This document shows, piece by piece, positions 21,084 through 32,480 of a DNA stretch of 64,000 nt (positions within the stretch are counted from its first letter, which is position 1; the number at the start of each line of letters is the position of its first letter). The position numbers and the translations under genes were made by a program. The stretch lies in the NCBI GenBank assembly GCA_038373885.1, contig JAWZYV010018234.1, positions 310,001 to 374,000 of the forward strand. Direction: 5' to 3'. The notes beneath the pieces are model-generated. The model did not search any database. It had not been told where the DNA came from and saw only the letters and a list, made by a program, of their open reading frames with translations. This DNA comes from Cheiracanthium punctorium (Eukaryota > Arthropoda > Arachnida > Araneae > Cheiracanthiidae).

Positions 21084-21720
21084 GTGATGAGAATCGGGAA
21101 TGAAATCCCGAATACAGATGTGAGCAACAACGCTATTGAAGCTTCATTAAACCAGCTAGTCAAGGAAGAGAAACAAAAAGAAATTGTGCAACTCCTAGCA
21201 TTTTTCTCCGCAAAGTTAAACGCGACTCAGCAGAAATGGTCCACATTTGATAAGGAATTGTATGCTATTTACGCGGCCATTAGACATTTCAGACACATGG
21301 TTGAGGGTCGAAATTTCACTATATTTACAGACCATAAACCTCTGACATTCGCCTTTCAACAAAAGCTTCACCCATTTGTGCCCAGATATTTTTGCGACTT
21401 TCTTAGATTTTTGCTATTAACAGCAATAATAGATAAATTTCTGAAGTTAGCTTCTTGAGCAAGAGATGGTTTCTTATAAAATCATTAAGTATACAAATTA
21501 AAATGTCACCATCCTGCTTGCTCATGTTAAAATATTTTGTGGATTTGAGGTGCAATATTCGTGAATAAAGGGTAGGAAAAATAAATAACGTTTTCGACTG
21601 ATAGCGAAAACGCCGTCCCAAAAAAGGGACGCTAGGCATAAATGGGTTAATAAATGCTCTCCGCGACAGATGAGGCACCTCGATTTCATAGGTCAGTTTA
21701 GCACCGATATAAGATTTGTT
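21084..21720 (+). pseudogene. Gypsy RNase H remnant with internal insertion
   Basis: The first catalytic segment TDVSNNAIEASLNQL (from about 21117), AFFSAKLNATQQKWSTFDKEL (21220-21280) and FTDHKPLTFAF (21325-21360) are RNase H motifs. Sequence from about 21389 to 21665 is foreign, flanked by GCGAC on both sides. The domain then resumes with RHLDFIGQFSTDIRFVKG (21667-21720). Confidence 0.75.
21389..21665. mobile_element. Insertion of unknown type inside RNase H
   Basis: About 275 bp interrupts conserved coding sequence, with GCGAC at both edges. Near its right end it has GGACGCTAGGCATAAATGGGTTAA, whose complement TTAACCCATTTATGCC resembles a piggyBac-type end. No full terminal repeat pair could be matched. 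Confidence 0.5.
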
Positions 21721-21746
21721 AAGGGACTAGAAACATTCCCACTGAC

Positions 21747-22880
21747 TTGTTATCGCGGATTGAGGCAATTAATTTACCTGATTCTCTAGACTATAAAGTG
21801 GTCGCGCATGCTCAACAAAAGGATGCAGAGCTTCAGGAGCTTCTTAAGAAGCCACATCTGAAATTAAAGCTAATGAATATCCCAGACACCGAAGCCACGT
21901 TGTATTGTGATACGCCCGCTGTGAAAGTTAGACCTCATTTACCAGTAGAATTTAGAAAACTGGCATTTGACCTGGTGCATAACCTGGCACACCCAGGTAT
22001 TAGGGCTACTGCAAAGCTAATGACAAGTAGGTTTATCTGGACATCGATAAATAAAGATGTGCGGCTCTGGGCTAAAACTTGCATCCCATGCCAGCGAGCC
22101 AAAGTTTAGGCATACCATTGGTCCACCTGCCAAAATAGATGTTCCTGGCGGCAGATTTGAGCATGTCCATATGGACCTAGTAGGGCCCTTGCCAATCTCA
22201 GAAAATTATCAGTATTTATTAACAATGATAGACAGGTTTACTCGATGGGTCGAGGCTCTTCCGCTGCGTGACATTACTGCGGACACTGTCGCAAAAGTTT
22301 TTTTCTCACAATGGATTGCACGATTCGGAATACCAAATGTTGTAACGACGGACCAGGGTCGTCAATTTGAGACAAATTTATTCAAATCGTTGGCTAAGCT
22401 TCTAGGCATTAAACATATTCACACAACTGCATTCCACCCACAAAGTAATGGTTTGATTGAGAACGCGCCGGCCATTAAAAGCCGCTCTAAAGGCTTGTCT
22501 GAACGAAAATTGGACTCAGAACCTCCCAACTGTTCTTCTCGGTCGAAGATCGGTAGTCAGAGAAGAACTTGGCGCGTCCACTGCTGAACTTGTTTATGGC
22601 ACAACACTGCGGCTTCCGGGTGAATTTTTCGCCCCCAGCAAAGAGGACAGCAATCTTGCTGGATTGTTACTACAGCAACTTCGCAGAGCTATGAACACTC
22701 TAGGTCCACGTGCCACCAGCAACCATGGGGCTGCCAATACATTTGTGCCTCAAGCTCTATGCTCCTGCACGCATGTGTTTGTCAGGCAAGACCAAGTAAA
22801 ACCACCCCTTACAGCTCCATATGACGGACCGTTCAAGGTTCTGGAGCGACCGACAAGTTTTTTAGAGTGCTCGTGAGAAA
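21747..22880 (+). pseudogene. Gypsy integrase remnant
   Basis: The zinc-binding HHCC module is at 21975-22095 (HNLAHPG and CIPCQ). The catalytic core has DLVGPLP (22170), TTDQGRQF (22345) and NGLIE (22447), giving the D, D and E. A frame change after 22110 and another near 22470 break the reading frame. Downstream are an ELVYGTTLRLPGEFF segment and a GPFKVLERP segment typical of the Gypsy integrase C-terminus. Confidence 0.85.
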
Positions 22881-23100
22881 TAGGGAGCAGGTAGTATCAG
22901 ACAGACTTAAGCAGGCCTTCCTCCTAGAGACTGAAAATAGTCACGCAAAGCGGGAAGTTGCACCGGAGGCAACCAAGGACCACACCATGCCAGCGGTAAA
23001 GGGAGACAGATCACCATCTGAGACAGAAAAGAGGACACGGCCAGGAAGAAAAGTGAAATTCCCGGTCCGTTTCTTGACGTAACGTTGCCGTTGCCACTGT

Positions 23101-23392
23101 AAGGGGGGTACTGCGGCGGTGCGTACTCTCCTGACAAACTCCATGGCTTTATCCGCGCCCGCACTGTAACCACTAACTGACCAGAGCGGGATTGAACCGT
23201 TTTTTCCGGACTGGACTGAAACTCACTCAGTGCACTTCGACATCGCCAGTGTGTGTGTGGATTTTCCCTAACCGCTGCAGTACGCGCTGCAGATTGTATT
23301 CTTTTGGTTCCTAATGTTCTAATTTCTAAGTTCATAATTAAATGTTGTTGTTTTTGTTAGAATGTAATGTGTTATTTCTTAAACACCCGACA
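23101..23392 (+). mobile_element. Gypsy polypurine tract and 3' LTR
   Basis: The purine tract AAGGGGGG (23101-23108) would prime plus-strand synthesis. The LTR runs from about 23109 to CCCGACA at 23392 and has a TAATTAAATGTTGTT segment that could serve RNA processing. No 5' partner LTR exists in the expected position. Confidence 0.7.
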
Positions 23393-24034
23393 TTAGCATC
23401 CGAAAATTTAATATCCATTCACCTTAATTTATTTAAAGTCATTTGGGTGACCCTATAAATAAATTACCCAGTCGATTGCAATCAAAAAAAGAGATGTACA
23501 GTTAGATGTTGCAATAGTACTAAATACAAAATTTCAACATTCTACGGTTAAAAATTTTAAGAGTTACGCGAAATACGAAATTATTTTTGTCGATATTTCT
23601 TCCAAACTCGCCAAGTTCGATGACAAATGGCGAGATTTTGGGCATGGAAGACCAAACAATGACTGATTACAGACGTAATATATTGAAGATGTTCATACCC
23701 TAGTAGCAATAACCCATCGGTCGATGAGAGGCGGGTGAGTTAAATCCGAGGAGAAGGAGCAATGGCCGATCACGGCTTTTCCACCAAAAAAGGGGGAAAT
23801 TTCATCGGCAACTGGTACAAAATATCCACTCGGGGGGTCATAAAGCCGATCATCGTTTCCCGATGACTCCTATGAAATAACGAAAAGAAACCGATAAACT
23901 GTTTAAAATATATTTGTTAATAAAAAATAAACAACTGGCAGCAAAATTTTCAAAAAATGTCCGTTCTGTTTATTGTGTTTTCGTTTTTTGTATGCTAAAT
24001 TTCCGTTTTTCTGGAAAAAAAAAAAAGAAAATCC

Positions 24035-24110
24035 TTCCTCCCCGGGGCCCGAACCCTGATCGTAACGATTCCGAGATAAGCGCGCTACCCCTAGACCATC
24101 GCATCTTATC
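24035..24110 (-). repeat. Degenerate tRNA-like sequence (tRNA-derived SINE or tRNA pseudogene)
   Basis: On the minus strand there is an A-box-like TGGTCTAGGGGTAGCGCGC and a B-box-like GGGTTCGGGCCC at about the right spacing. The anticodon arm does not pair well, so I do not call a functional tRNA or an anticodon. Confidence 0.45.
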
Positions 24111-24550
24111 ATATATAAGGCAAAGTGTGAAGTACTGGTTATTTTAGTCTCAAATTAGGACTTTGGGTGAAATTAAAGTGTTGTTCAGCTATTAATAAAA
24201 ATAGTCAAATTATTCGATTGGTAAGAAATTAATTTCACTTTTTACGAATGTATGTAAGTAGCAACAACATTCATAATTAATAATTAAAAAACAATATTGC
24301 CAATTGTATAGGAATTTGCGTGATTTTAACTTTCATATTTCTTGGATAACTTTTAAAAATTAACTGATTTCTCTTGCTGTTTACATTAAAGAGGTTTCAA
24401 AAGAGTTGCTCATTGTAATGAAGTTTCCGTTTTTCTTATAATGCAGCTGACGCTCAAATAGATTTTCTTTTCTTTTTTTCAAACACATTTTTTAAAATTA
24501 TTTAAATATTACAAACGATTTTTATATAATATATAATATAGATATTATGT

Positions 24551-24678
24551 AGAAATATTTACAAAAAAATGTAATTCTTTATAAACACTTACATTTTTTT
24601 TGTAAATATTTCTTTTCAAATTTAAATTTTGTGGGAGGGGGCAAGGGGGGGGATACCACCCCCCTGCCCCCTCCCAAC
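24551..24678. repeat. Two adjacent hairpins
   Basis: Arms 24551-24574 and 24589-24613 are complementary apart from one extra T, with a 14-base loop. A second hairpin has arms GGGAGGGGGCAAGGGGGG and CCCCCCTGCCCCCTCCC around 24632-24676. Confidence 0.75.
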
Positions 24679-25833
24679 CCCAATACAAGAAATTTGAAGT
24701 AAATTATGCGATTAATTCAAGAACTGTTCAAAATTTCCTTAAATTATGCAACGGCACATCTAAATTACACAAATATTTATAGGAATTTGGGTAAAGTGTA
24801 AACCACTGGGTTCCAGGCTATAAAAGTCACGTGACGGTGGAAAACAAACAACCATTTCTCCATAGGCTTATGTGCTGGACTCCTGGTAATAAGTGCAAAA
24901 TCAAAAAAATAATAATTATGCCTCTGTATTGTGCTGCCTACGAATGTACGAATGTTTCAATAACTCTCTGGAACCTGTACATGACTGCAAAAAGATATCT
25001 CTCCAAAGATTCCCATTAAAAAGTGCTAACATATTAAAACTTATACTGAGACGAGGCTATTTCAGCGACGTGTGGATGGAAAATATACACTTCAGCCAAT
25101 CAGATTACAGGGCTACTCATCAACACAGCCGAAAGGTCACGTGTTGGTGGAAAAATGACGTTACACCGATAAACCTCGTTTCGAATAAGATATTGTTTTT
25201 CGGTTTCCCATCGGCGAAACTGCTCGTCTAGATCACTTCTATCCATGAATAAAAATTCATCTATTGCAGATAAACAAAAGTGCACTTGCCGATGACTGTA
25301 TTCGACGAGTCGATGAGTTAACGATGAGTCTATGAACGACCGAGCAGAAAACAAGCAGTCATTGCTACTAGGGTAGACATTAATGTATTGAAATCCTTTC
25401 GGGTGATCCTGTAAATAAACTCTCCAGTAGGTTGGAATTAAAAATTGAGATGCACAACTAGATGTTACAACAATCTTATACGTGAAATTTCAACATTCTA
25501 TGACTTAAAGTTTATGAAATATGCGGGTCATGCCAAGCCTCGCGACTTTTGTATTTTTTGAGGGAGGCTCGTAACCGTGGTCGGACCATTACCTAGTTAT
25601 ATGGTAGAAGGTAGGACGGTATTGTGCTTGAAATGAATGAATGTCTCTAAAACTGCCATTGACCGTAATGTGTTGAAATGTTTTTGAGTTTACTAAAAGT
25701 GTTAAAGGCACATGACGAACGATGGCTGACGACGAGGTTCCAAGCGTTATGGAACGCTGCCACTCGTTGTGGACTTTGTGAGGTTACTGGGTGTTGTGTG
25801 CGCGGAAGTGATCTCGTGCCGCCACACTCTTTC

Positions 25834-26000
25834 CAGAGACGGCCCGAGGGGCGTGCGGGGCCCCAGGCGAAGCGCAAGTGCGGGGCCTCTTCTCTATCAT
25901 GTCTTATGAGATAGCAATAAAATGGCCCAGGAGCTGGGCCTCTATAAGCGCGGGGCCTTAGGCGATCGCCTACATTCGCACCCCCCTTGGGCCGGCCCTG
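25834..26000. mobile_element. GC-rich hAT-type MITE
   Basis: Ends CAGAGACGGCCCGAGGGG and complement CAGGGCCGGCCCAAGGGG. CTCTTTC flanks both sides. It is sharply more GC-rich than its surroundings. Confidence 0.6.
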
Positions 26001-26554
26001 CTCTTTCACGCTGAAACGGTTTGACGGATTTGGATGAAATTTGGAATAAAGACAGTTAAAGCTCTGGATTAACAAATCGGCTACTTTCTATCGCGCGAAA
26101 AAAACACTGTTCCTATAATCAGTGGCGGATCTAGAAAGAAATTCTGGACGGGGCACAAAAATGTTTTGTCTCCTTTTACAATTCCAAATTCATTTGAATT
26201 TACAAAATAAGTCAGTTTTCTATAGTGTAAATTTAGTTCGTCTGGGGGGGGGTGTCCCTCTGGATCAGGCAATGTTATAACCACCCAATTTTCACAGTGC
26301 AAGCAAAAGCAAAAAGCATTCGAGCAACAGTTAAACTTAACGATGGTTTCGTGTATTGAAAATTATTTATCGTAGAATATTTATTATCTCATGTATAGTT
26401 ATAACTTTTCATATTTCTGTCGAATCGTACGTTTTTAAAAACTCATAAATTATTCGAAAAGCTAAAATAGGAAATTTTGCTTATAGAGCATTTCGACGGG
26501 AGGCTCCTCTCTGCGATCGGTTGCATTAAATTTAATTTTTTGGATGATTGTAAT

Positions 26555-26803
26555 CAGTGGCGGATCCAGAAATTTTTTTTGGGAGGGGCTAAATTTTTAA
26601 AAAAGCTTATCTCACCCAGTTAAAATGTACTATAAATCAAAATTTTAGTCTGAACCAATGTGCATGCTTTTGGGAGGGGCTAAGTTATAAAATACGATCA
26701 TTTGACCTATGTAAAGTGTATAAAAAAGCAGAATGTTACCCTTTAGCAATCTCTTTTGGGGGGGGGCTGAAGCCCCCTAGCCCCTCCCCTGAATCCGCTA
26801 CTG
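26555..26803. mobile_element. hAT-type MITE with exact 8-bp TSD
   Basis: Ends CAGTGGCGGATCCAG and complement CAGTAGCGGATTCAG, flanked by ATTGTAAT at 26547-26554 and 26804-26811. A decayed relative with the end CAGTGGCGGATCTAG begins at about 26121. Confidence 0.85.
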
Positions 26804-26811
26804 ATTGTAAT

Positions 26812-28464
26812 GGATGGAATTTGTTAATCAGACCTTCGACTTTTGTGTCCCAGGTGGCGTTTAATATTTTAAAAAGCTTAACATATAGTATTTTAATGAT
26901 ATTTCAAGCGACTTTTTCCGCTGGTACTGCGTTCGGAAAAAAAACATTATGTACGGGAATCACGGACTAAGAGGGTTCAGGACAATCATCCAAGCATTGC
27001 GAAAAAACTAAATGAAATTTGCCCAAAAGGTGGCGCTGGGAGTCGTACTCATTAATTTTTGGCGCATGCACCGTCTGCTAGTAGCTGAAACGTAAACAAA
27101 TATCAACGGAAGCACCCCACGGGAGATACTTACGCCGTGTGTCGTCAGAGGGCGCCCGTGCCGTTAATTATTAAAAGGGGGTCGCATATTTTCCTTTCAG
27201 AGGCTGACGCAGTTTCGCCCGTCTGCCGCCTCCCGATGACCGTCCTAAAGCCTCTTAGTCCGTGACGGGAATGAACACAACGTTTGTTTTAAGATTCGGC
27301 AGGTTATTCGGATTACTGTTTGTTTACAAATATCATTGTTTTGCATGCGAAATTTTCTTACGTTGTGAGATTTATGCAAGAATAAAGTTTTGTTTTTGAA
27401 TTATAATTCATCGGATATTCTGTATGCCCTAGAAAACATCAAATTCCATTAATATTAAAGAATTGTTTATTTAAATTCCTATTACGATATATTCAGATTG
27501 TTTTCTTTCTTTTATAAAAAATAAAATGTACTCCTTGTTATTATTTATCATAGTGTTCTTTTAAATATGTAAAGGCCTGTAAAATAAGACCAGTTATCCC
27601 AATAATAAAAAAAGTGTAACATATGCATCGCATAACATATTTGTACATGTAATTAATCTAATACGTATGAATATGAATTTAAAAAATAATCCAATAAATC
27701 AACTAAATTAAAGACGCAGACCAATTAATGTAATCTTTACTTAGTTGCATAATTAAATTGACACTAAACATGAGTGCAAAATGTAAATTTATAATTCCAT
27801 TATGTTACATAAAGCTTCTGCCTTTTTATTATCAGATGGAAAACATTTCTGTTTCGCAGTGTTAGCTCATAAAACTGTACTAAACAATTCTACAATTACA
27901 TTTTTGAATTTTGTTTCAAGTTAAAACAGAAATGAAAAGCTGGAACTCTGGCCCTGTATTTCTTTTTTCTGGGTGAATTTTTACATATTAGGCAAAACCC
28001 AGCAAAGCTCATGAATACTTTGCTCCAAAGCCCAACACTAGTACATTAATTCATAAATTTTCCCCTTTTCAAGCACAAACTGATTTTAGCAGACAAGACA
28101 AATCATATTCGCTTCACCTCGACCAATTTTGAGAGTTCTGAGACCACCAGAATTTGGGTGTTTTCTGTATAATGTTTATAGTTCTTCCTGCTAATTTCCG
28201 ACTATTTAATTTTATATCACTGTTCTGTGAAATAATTATTATATGGGAAAATCTTTAAATTATAGTTATTTTAATTAAATGTGCTACCAACCCCATATTG
28301 CAGGGGTTTGCAGTTCGCTACTGAGTATTAACATAAGAATATTAAGGCTCCGGCACCTTTTTTTGCTAGAAATTGCCGCTAGCCCTGGAGCAATTAAATG
28401 TTTTCTCATTGAAAAATTTCATTCATTAATTTCCAAAAAGTTACACTTTTTGTATATAACCCAC
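26812..28464. other. Intergenic sequence with a CpG-rich patch
   Basis: Positions 27000-27290 are GC- and CpG-rich and contain several CG-containing words with no terminal repeat that I can pair. It could be an old promoter or a repeat. The rest is AT-rich and featureless. Confidence 0.35.
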
Positions 28465-28803
28465 ATACAAAAATATCCCCAATCAGTAAAATGTGCTCCA
28501 TATTCTGATGAGGTGATGTACAAAATTTGAAAATTATATCCTGAAAAGTGTCAAAGGTGTGAAAATAATGAGTACTGACTTAAACCAATTTTCAGTAGCT
28601 CTTGAAAGGAAAAAAATCACAATCACATTTTAAGGGTCATACAGATATTATGAAAGAATATTTTACATTCAAATTCAAGTATAGACCCCATTCACCTTTG
28701 TTTATAGATATCCCTTAAGACGTTATATGATGAAAGGCTGAAATATTGTACATCACCTCATTCGTGCATGGGGTACATTTTCTAGGAATTTTTTTGTAAG
28801 GTA
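28465..28803. repeat. Imperfect inverted repeat of ~340 bp (possible MITE)
   Basis: The left arm around AAAATGTGCTCCATATTCTG and GAGGTGATGTACAAAATTT is complementary to the right arm around ATTGTACATCACCTCATTC and GGGGTACATTTT. Similarity extends outward to the ACAAAAATAT blocks. No target duplication is clear. Confidence 0.5.
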
Positions 28804-29254
28804 GTTCTAAGAAATTTTAAAAAGAGTAACTCTGTGAAAATTAACAAGAGGAATTTTCTCTTAACATAGTCTTTTTTTTTAACCTTATTTTAAACATTTA
28901 TTCAATTCACACTGCCTAATTAACTTTAATAGATAAAGAATTAAAGCATGTTATCACTTTCTAGGGGCACTGTATGTGTGTGTGTGTCTATACAATTTAT
29001 AAACACCAATATTTTTACTTCCTTGTATGACGTACAAAGAAATAATGTGATTGCAAAAAGAATTCGGTATCCAGATTTTGACTACCTCTAAATTTACTGA
29101 GTTTTTGCTTGACATCTCATTGTACACATGTATGTAAATGTATGTTCATATAAATTCATGTACAAGCATTCTGACTGACAGCTAGACCATTTTGATCAGT
29201 GTTTCCTGGCGCCTGTATGTACGTGTGTATGTAGGTAACTTACATATCTTAAAA

Positions 29255-30560
29255 ACTATGAGTCCTACAATGTTGAAATTTTATATTTAGGATTGTTGTA
29301 GCATCTACATCCATACATTATGCTTTATGGGCAGAAATTCCTTAAAGTGTAATTTAGAGATAATTAACAAGAAAAAAATTTTGATTCATTTTTGATTCAT
29401 TTGAAAAAGTTATTTCAAATGAATCAAAAGTGATATATGTTGTTAAGGATTACAAAATGAATCTTGCTATCAAAAATGGTATCTTTATCATTTACAGTTC
29501 TACAGGAGCACCCAGGAAAATTCCAACAAATTACAGCCAATGGCAGTTTTAGAAACATTCATTCATTTCAAGCAGAATAACATCTTACCATATGGGTGGA
29601 TAGTGGTCTGGTGACGTTCAGCCACCTCCCTCAAAAACTGCATTAAAAGTCACCAAACTTGGCAACTTTTGGTGTATATATGTATATATTTAATTTGCAT
29701 ATCTCAAAAACTATTAGTCGTAGATTGCTGAGATTTTATATATAAGATTGTTGTAACATCTAGTTGTACACCTAGATTTTTTATTCCAATCTACTGGAGA
29801 GTTTATTTACAGGACCACCCAAAAGAATTTTGGTACGTGCATGTATCCTTGCAGTCTGCCAAGACGAGCGATTTTTCGCTTATGCAGGTTGCATGAAATC
29901 ATGATGGTTCCGAATACAATTGGCTACAGATTAGAATACAGTTTGCCCGCACATTTTCTGAAAAAATAATTTGGCACAAATGTCTATCAGAATAATATGC
30001 AACTACCAGAATTCCAATACATTAATGTCTATAGACATCTTCAAATAGTGGCGTAGCCAGAAATTTTACATGGGGGGGGGGTTACTATTGTAACTCACAT
30101 ATATGTATACATGTGCGTGGTGAGGGAGTGAAGAATATACATTTTGTATTGCAAAAATTTCAGGGTGTGTGTATGTGTTGTGATCCCTTATCCCCCCCCC
30201 CTTGGCTACGCCACTGTCTTCAATATATTATGTCTGTAGTTGTTCATTGTTTGGTCCATGCACAGAATCTCGCTATTTGTCATCCACCGTGTTGAGTTTT
30301 GCCAAAATATCGCTAATTTACACCAAAAATAATTATGCATTTTGCATGACTCTAAAACTTATAACCGTAGAATGTTGAAATTTTGTATTTAGAACTATTG
30401 TAACATCTTACTGTGATTTTGATTGCTGTGGACTGAGTAATTTATTTACAGGGTCACCCAAAAGACAAAATATATTAAGGGTCTATAGATACCTTCATTT
30501 CATTAAAAATCTGTGATGAATAACTGTTTCAGCTGGGACTGAAATCTCGCTATCACAAGC
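29255..30560 (+). repeat. Dispersed repeat family F, array 1
   Basis: Boxes built on GTAGAATGTTGAAATTTTGTATTTAG-like sequence recur near 29270, 29720 and 30370, each followed by CATCTA...(G)TACAGGACCACCCAAAAG-type sequence. It has the same layout as 46850-47850. A family B relic (29840-30012) and a family A MITE (30046-30216) lie inside. Confidence 0.6.
30046..30216. mobile_element. hAT MITE family A, copy 3
   Basis: Ends TAGTGGCGTAGCCAGAAAT and complement CAGTGGCGTAGCCAAGG. Target duplication TCTTCAAA (30038-30045) and TCTTCAAT (30217-30224), one mismatch. Inserted in F array 1. Confidence 0.8.
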
Positions 30561-31111
30561 TTATTGGCTTTTGTCAAAATATTGCCCAATTAAGTGAAAC
30601 AAATCTTTAAAATTGAACTCAGCTTGGCGGTAAACTTTAAAATTGCAGTATTTTGTCTCTTTCAAATGAAATAAGTTTAGATGAAGTGCCCCGAAAATAT
30701 TTCTGGTTTAATAGAGGTACAAGGAAGTCATGTGGTGTCCATATCAGATTTATTAGTTCAATGATTTTATATAAAAAAAAAACAATCATAATAAAAGGAG
30801 TAGTATATAGATTTTTACAGTTATATTCTTCCATGATGATTGTATGTAAGAGAATTTTTTTTCAACATCGTAAATTACAGTGTTACTTGAAAATATGTTT
30901 TCACATAATTTACACAGGAACCAGACTACATGCAAGCGATAGATATTAAAAAAATCAGATGTCAGTCAGCCAATTTAAATTACTTTAGAAGTTATTTACA
31001 AAAAAATTGAAAGAAAAAAAAAGCATCATATTTGACAATATTTGGCTGCATAAAATGATTTAGGTTCTTGAATCTAAACAGCAGATAAGAACAGTATTCA
31101 TAGAAAAATTG
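30561..31111. other. Intergenic AT-rich sequence, nothing identified
   Basis: No conserved frame or repeat boundary that I can support. Confidence 0.5.
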
Positions 31112-31280
31112 CTACTGGCGTATTATCCCGGCACTAAAACAAGACAAGCGATTTCTCGCCAAGATAAATGCCGATCACATGAAATTATTAATGGTTTCGA
31201 ATGCGATTGGCAATAGTTTCCAGCACATTTGATGAAAAAATACTTTGTCGGAAATGACCACCGGGATAATATGTAAGTAC
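31112..31280. mobile_element. MITE family B, copy 2
   Basis: Ends CTACTGGCGTATTATCCCGG and the complement of CCGGGATAATATGTAAGTA. Interior AAGACAAGCGATTTCTCGCC matches copy 1 in the same orientation. Flanks AGAAAAAT/AGAAAATC hint at an 8-bp duplication. Confidence 0.65.
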
Positions 31281-32099
31281 CAGAAAATCTTCAGAATAAT
31301 TTCTAATCCTAATATCAGCTCCATGCAGAACAGAGTGGAAATAGTTTTAGGTAAAAGAATAAGGATTTATTTTAACGAAGTACAGTTTAACCATTTAATC
31401 AGCTGTCCATGGACACGAGAACAACAACAGTATAATCTTGATTTCACGAAGTCAAAGAAACAACAGAAAGAATTGAGATAAGAAGGTGAAATCAAAGAGA
31501 GTGTCAGTTTAATAGAAAAAACACATTTATTCAAGATATTTAAGTTCCACTCCATACCTAATTTAGAATACTGCAAAAGAATAAAAAGGCTGGTATCCAA
31601 GTTTAGTGATTTTGAAAAAGTAGATTCTATAGTTTTTTTTATTTTAGCATAAGCAACAATAAGTAATCATACATTAACACATCACATGCCAGTTTCAACA
31701 TAAGAAACTTCCTGTTTTATTTATTTATTATTATTTTTTTAATAAACCAACCACTGGTACAAAACTAGTTCTGTAAACAATGTATAAATTGACTTTTTAA
31801 TCAAAATATGTTTTTAAAAAATAATCAACAAACCAATTCTTTCATGTTTTTTATTGATTTACTAATGCATTTTATATGCACATTTAATAACAGAAACCAC
31901 ACCAGAAAGTGTTATTCACAGAAAGCATGCACTAAAATTCATGTCAATCTAAGGATAAACCTATCTAGTCATAGTCATAGCTTCAAATTACATAAAATCA
32001 TGAAAAAATATCACAATCCTAAACTAGAAACAATATCTAATTTTGCAATTAGAGTTTAATTAGTTGCTGACAGCTTTAAAATTTCTTCCATATTTCTAA
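31281..32099. other. Intergenic AT-rich sequence, nothing identified
   Basis: No coding or repeat signal that I can support. Confidence 0.5.
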
Positions 32100-32480
32100 A
32101 TAAATAATGTACTTTCTTTCGTGCACAGTCGTGGATTGCTGTCTAAACTTGAACGCCTGTTACATTCTTCGCAGTGGGGCTGCGTTCGTAATGCGGAAAC
32201 CCAATGAACCTCCCCGTGCGGATTACTGAGATTGCTAAATAATACATTTAGGTAAAGAAATAGCATGCGCAGAACGATGCGCGAAGCTGTCACTCAGCTG
32301 ACGTCACAGATACGTCACGTCGAAATGCTCTATACAACAGTAGTTTTTTGAGAGTTTGTACATCGGTGCGCGGATTGACAGATTGGGAAACAAATATTGG
32401 AAGGTAGCTCTAGCCTGCCAGAAGGCGGGGCTTATTACTTGTGCAGCACGTAGAAGCCTGTAGATAGGGACCAAAGCAGG
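32100..32480 (+). promoter_or_regulatory. SCYL2: Candidate SCYL2 promoter and untranslated first exon
   Basis: This block is CpG-rich in an AT-rich setting. It has an NRF1-like GCATGCGCA at 32263-32271, a perfect CRE (TGACGTCA) at 32299-32306, a second CRE-like TACGTCAC at 32311-32318, and a GC box GGCGGGGC at 32424-32431. A possible donor AAG|GTAGCT lies at 32402/32403. It is the nearest promoter-like block upstream of the SCYL2 start, whose exon has its own acceptor at 39100. Assignment to SCYL2 is inference. Confidence 0.4.

Larger units (their letters stand above)
18298..23392 (+). mobile_element. Gypsy-type (Metaviridae) LTR retrotransposon, 5'-truncated and inactive
   Basis: The order gag, protease, reverse transcriptase, RNase H, integrase is that of Gypsy elements of the opus/412 type. 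The 5' LTR and the start of gag are missing; the left junction abuts repeat E. The 3' LTR is present after a polypurine tract. The reading frame is broken by several single-base shifts and stops, and by at least three insertions: a MITE in protease, a related solo LTR before RNase H, and ~270 bp inside RNase H. It cannot encode a functional polyprotein. Confidence 0.9.
23698..25373. mobile_element. TA-flanked DNA element, 1.7 kb, TIR CCCTAGTAGCAAT
   Basis: Terminal inverted repeats CCCTAGTAGCAAT (left) and the complement of ATTGCTACTAGGG (right), with TA on both sides. The host F repeat resumes across the insertion. The interior has two hairpins (24551-24613 and 24632-24678), a tRNA-like block (24035-24110), and no transposase frame. 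TA duplication suggests the Tc1/mariner-like or a related group. Confidence 0.75.
23430..25690 (-). repeat. Dispersed repeat family F, split by a TA-flanked element (23430-23697 and 25374-25690)
   Basis: Minus-strand matches to the F arrays at 29255-30500 and 46850-47850, including the complement of GGAGAGTTTATTTACAGGATCACCC and of CTGTAAATGTTGAAATTTC-like boxes. The interruption is the element at 23698-25373, inserted at the TA of CTATAGACAT. Confidence 0.65.

Noticed and set aside
24035..24110. Functional tRNA gene on the minus strand
   Set aside because: A and B boxes are visible, but the anticodon arm does not pair and the segment lies inside a transposon.
25647..26075. 142-residue minus-strand open frame
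   Set aside because: It spans a GC-rich MITE and unrelated flank; the frame is explained by the MITE's composition.
28279..28530. 83-residue open frame
   Set aside because: No motif, AT-rich codons, and overlaps the inverted repeat at 28465.
29255..30560. CRISPR-like array
   Set aside because: The repeated boxes are diverged, irregularly spaced and part of a dispersed eukaryotic repeat.
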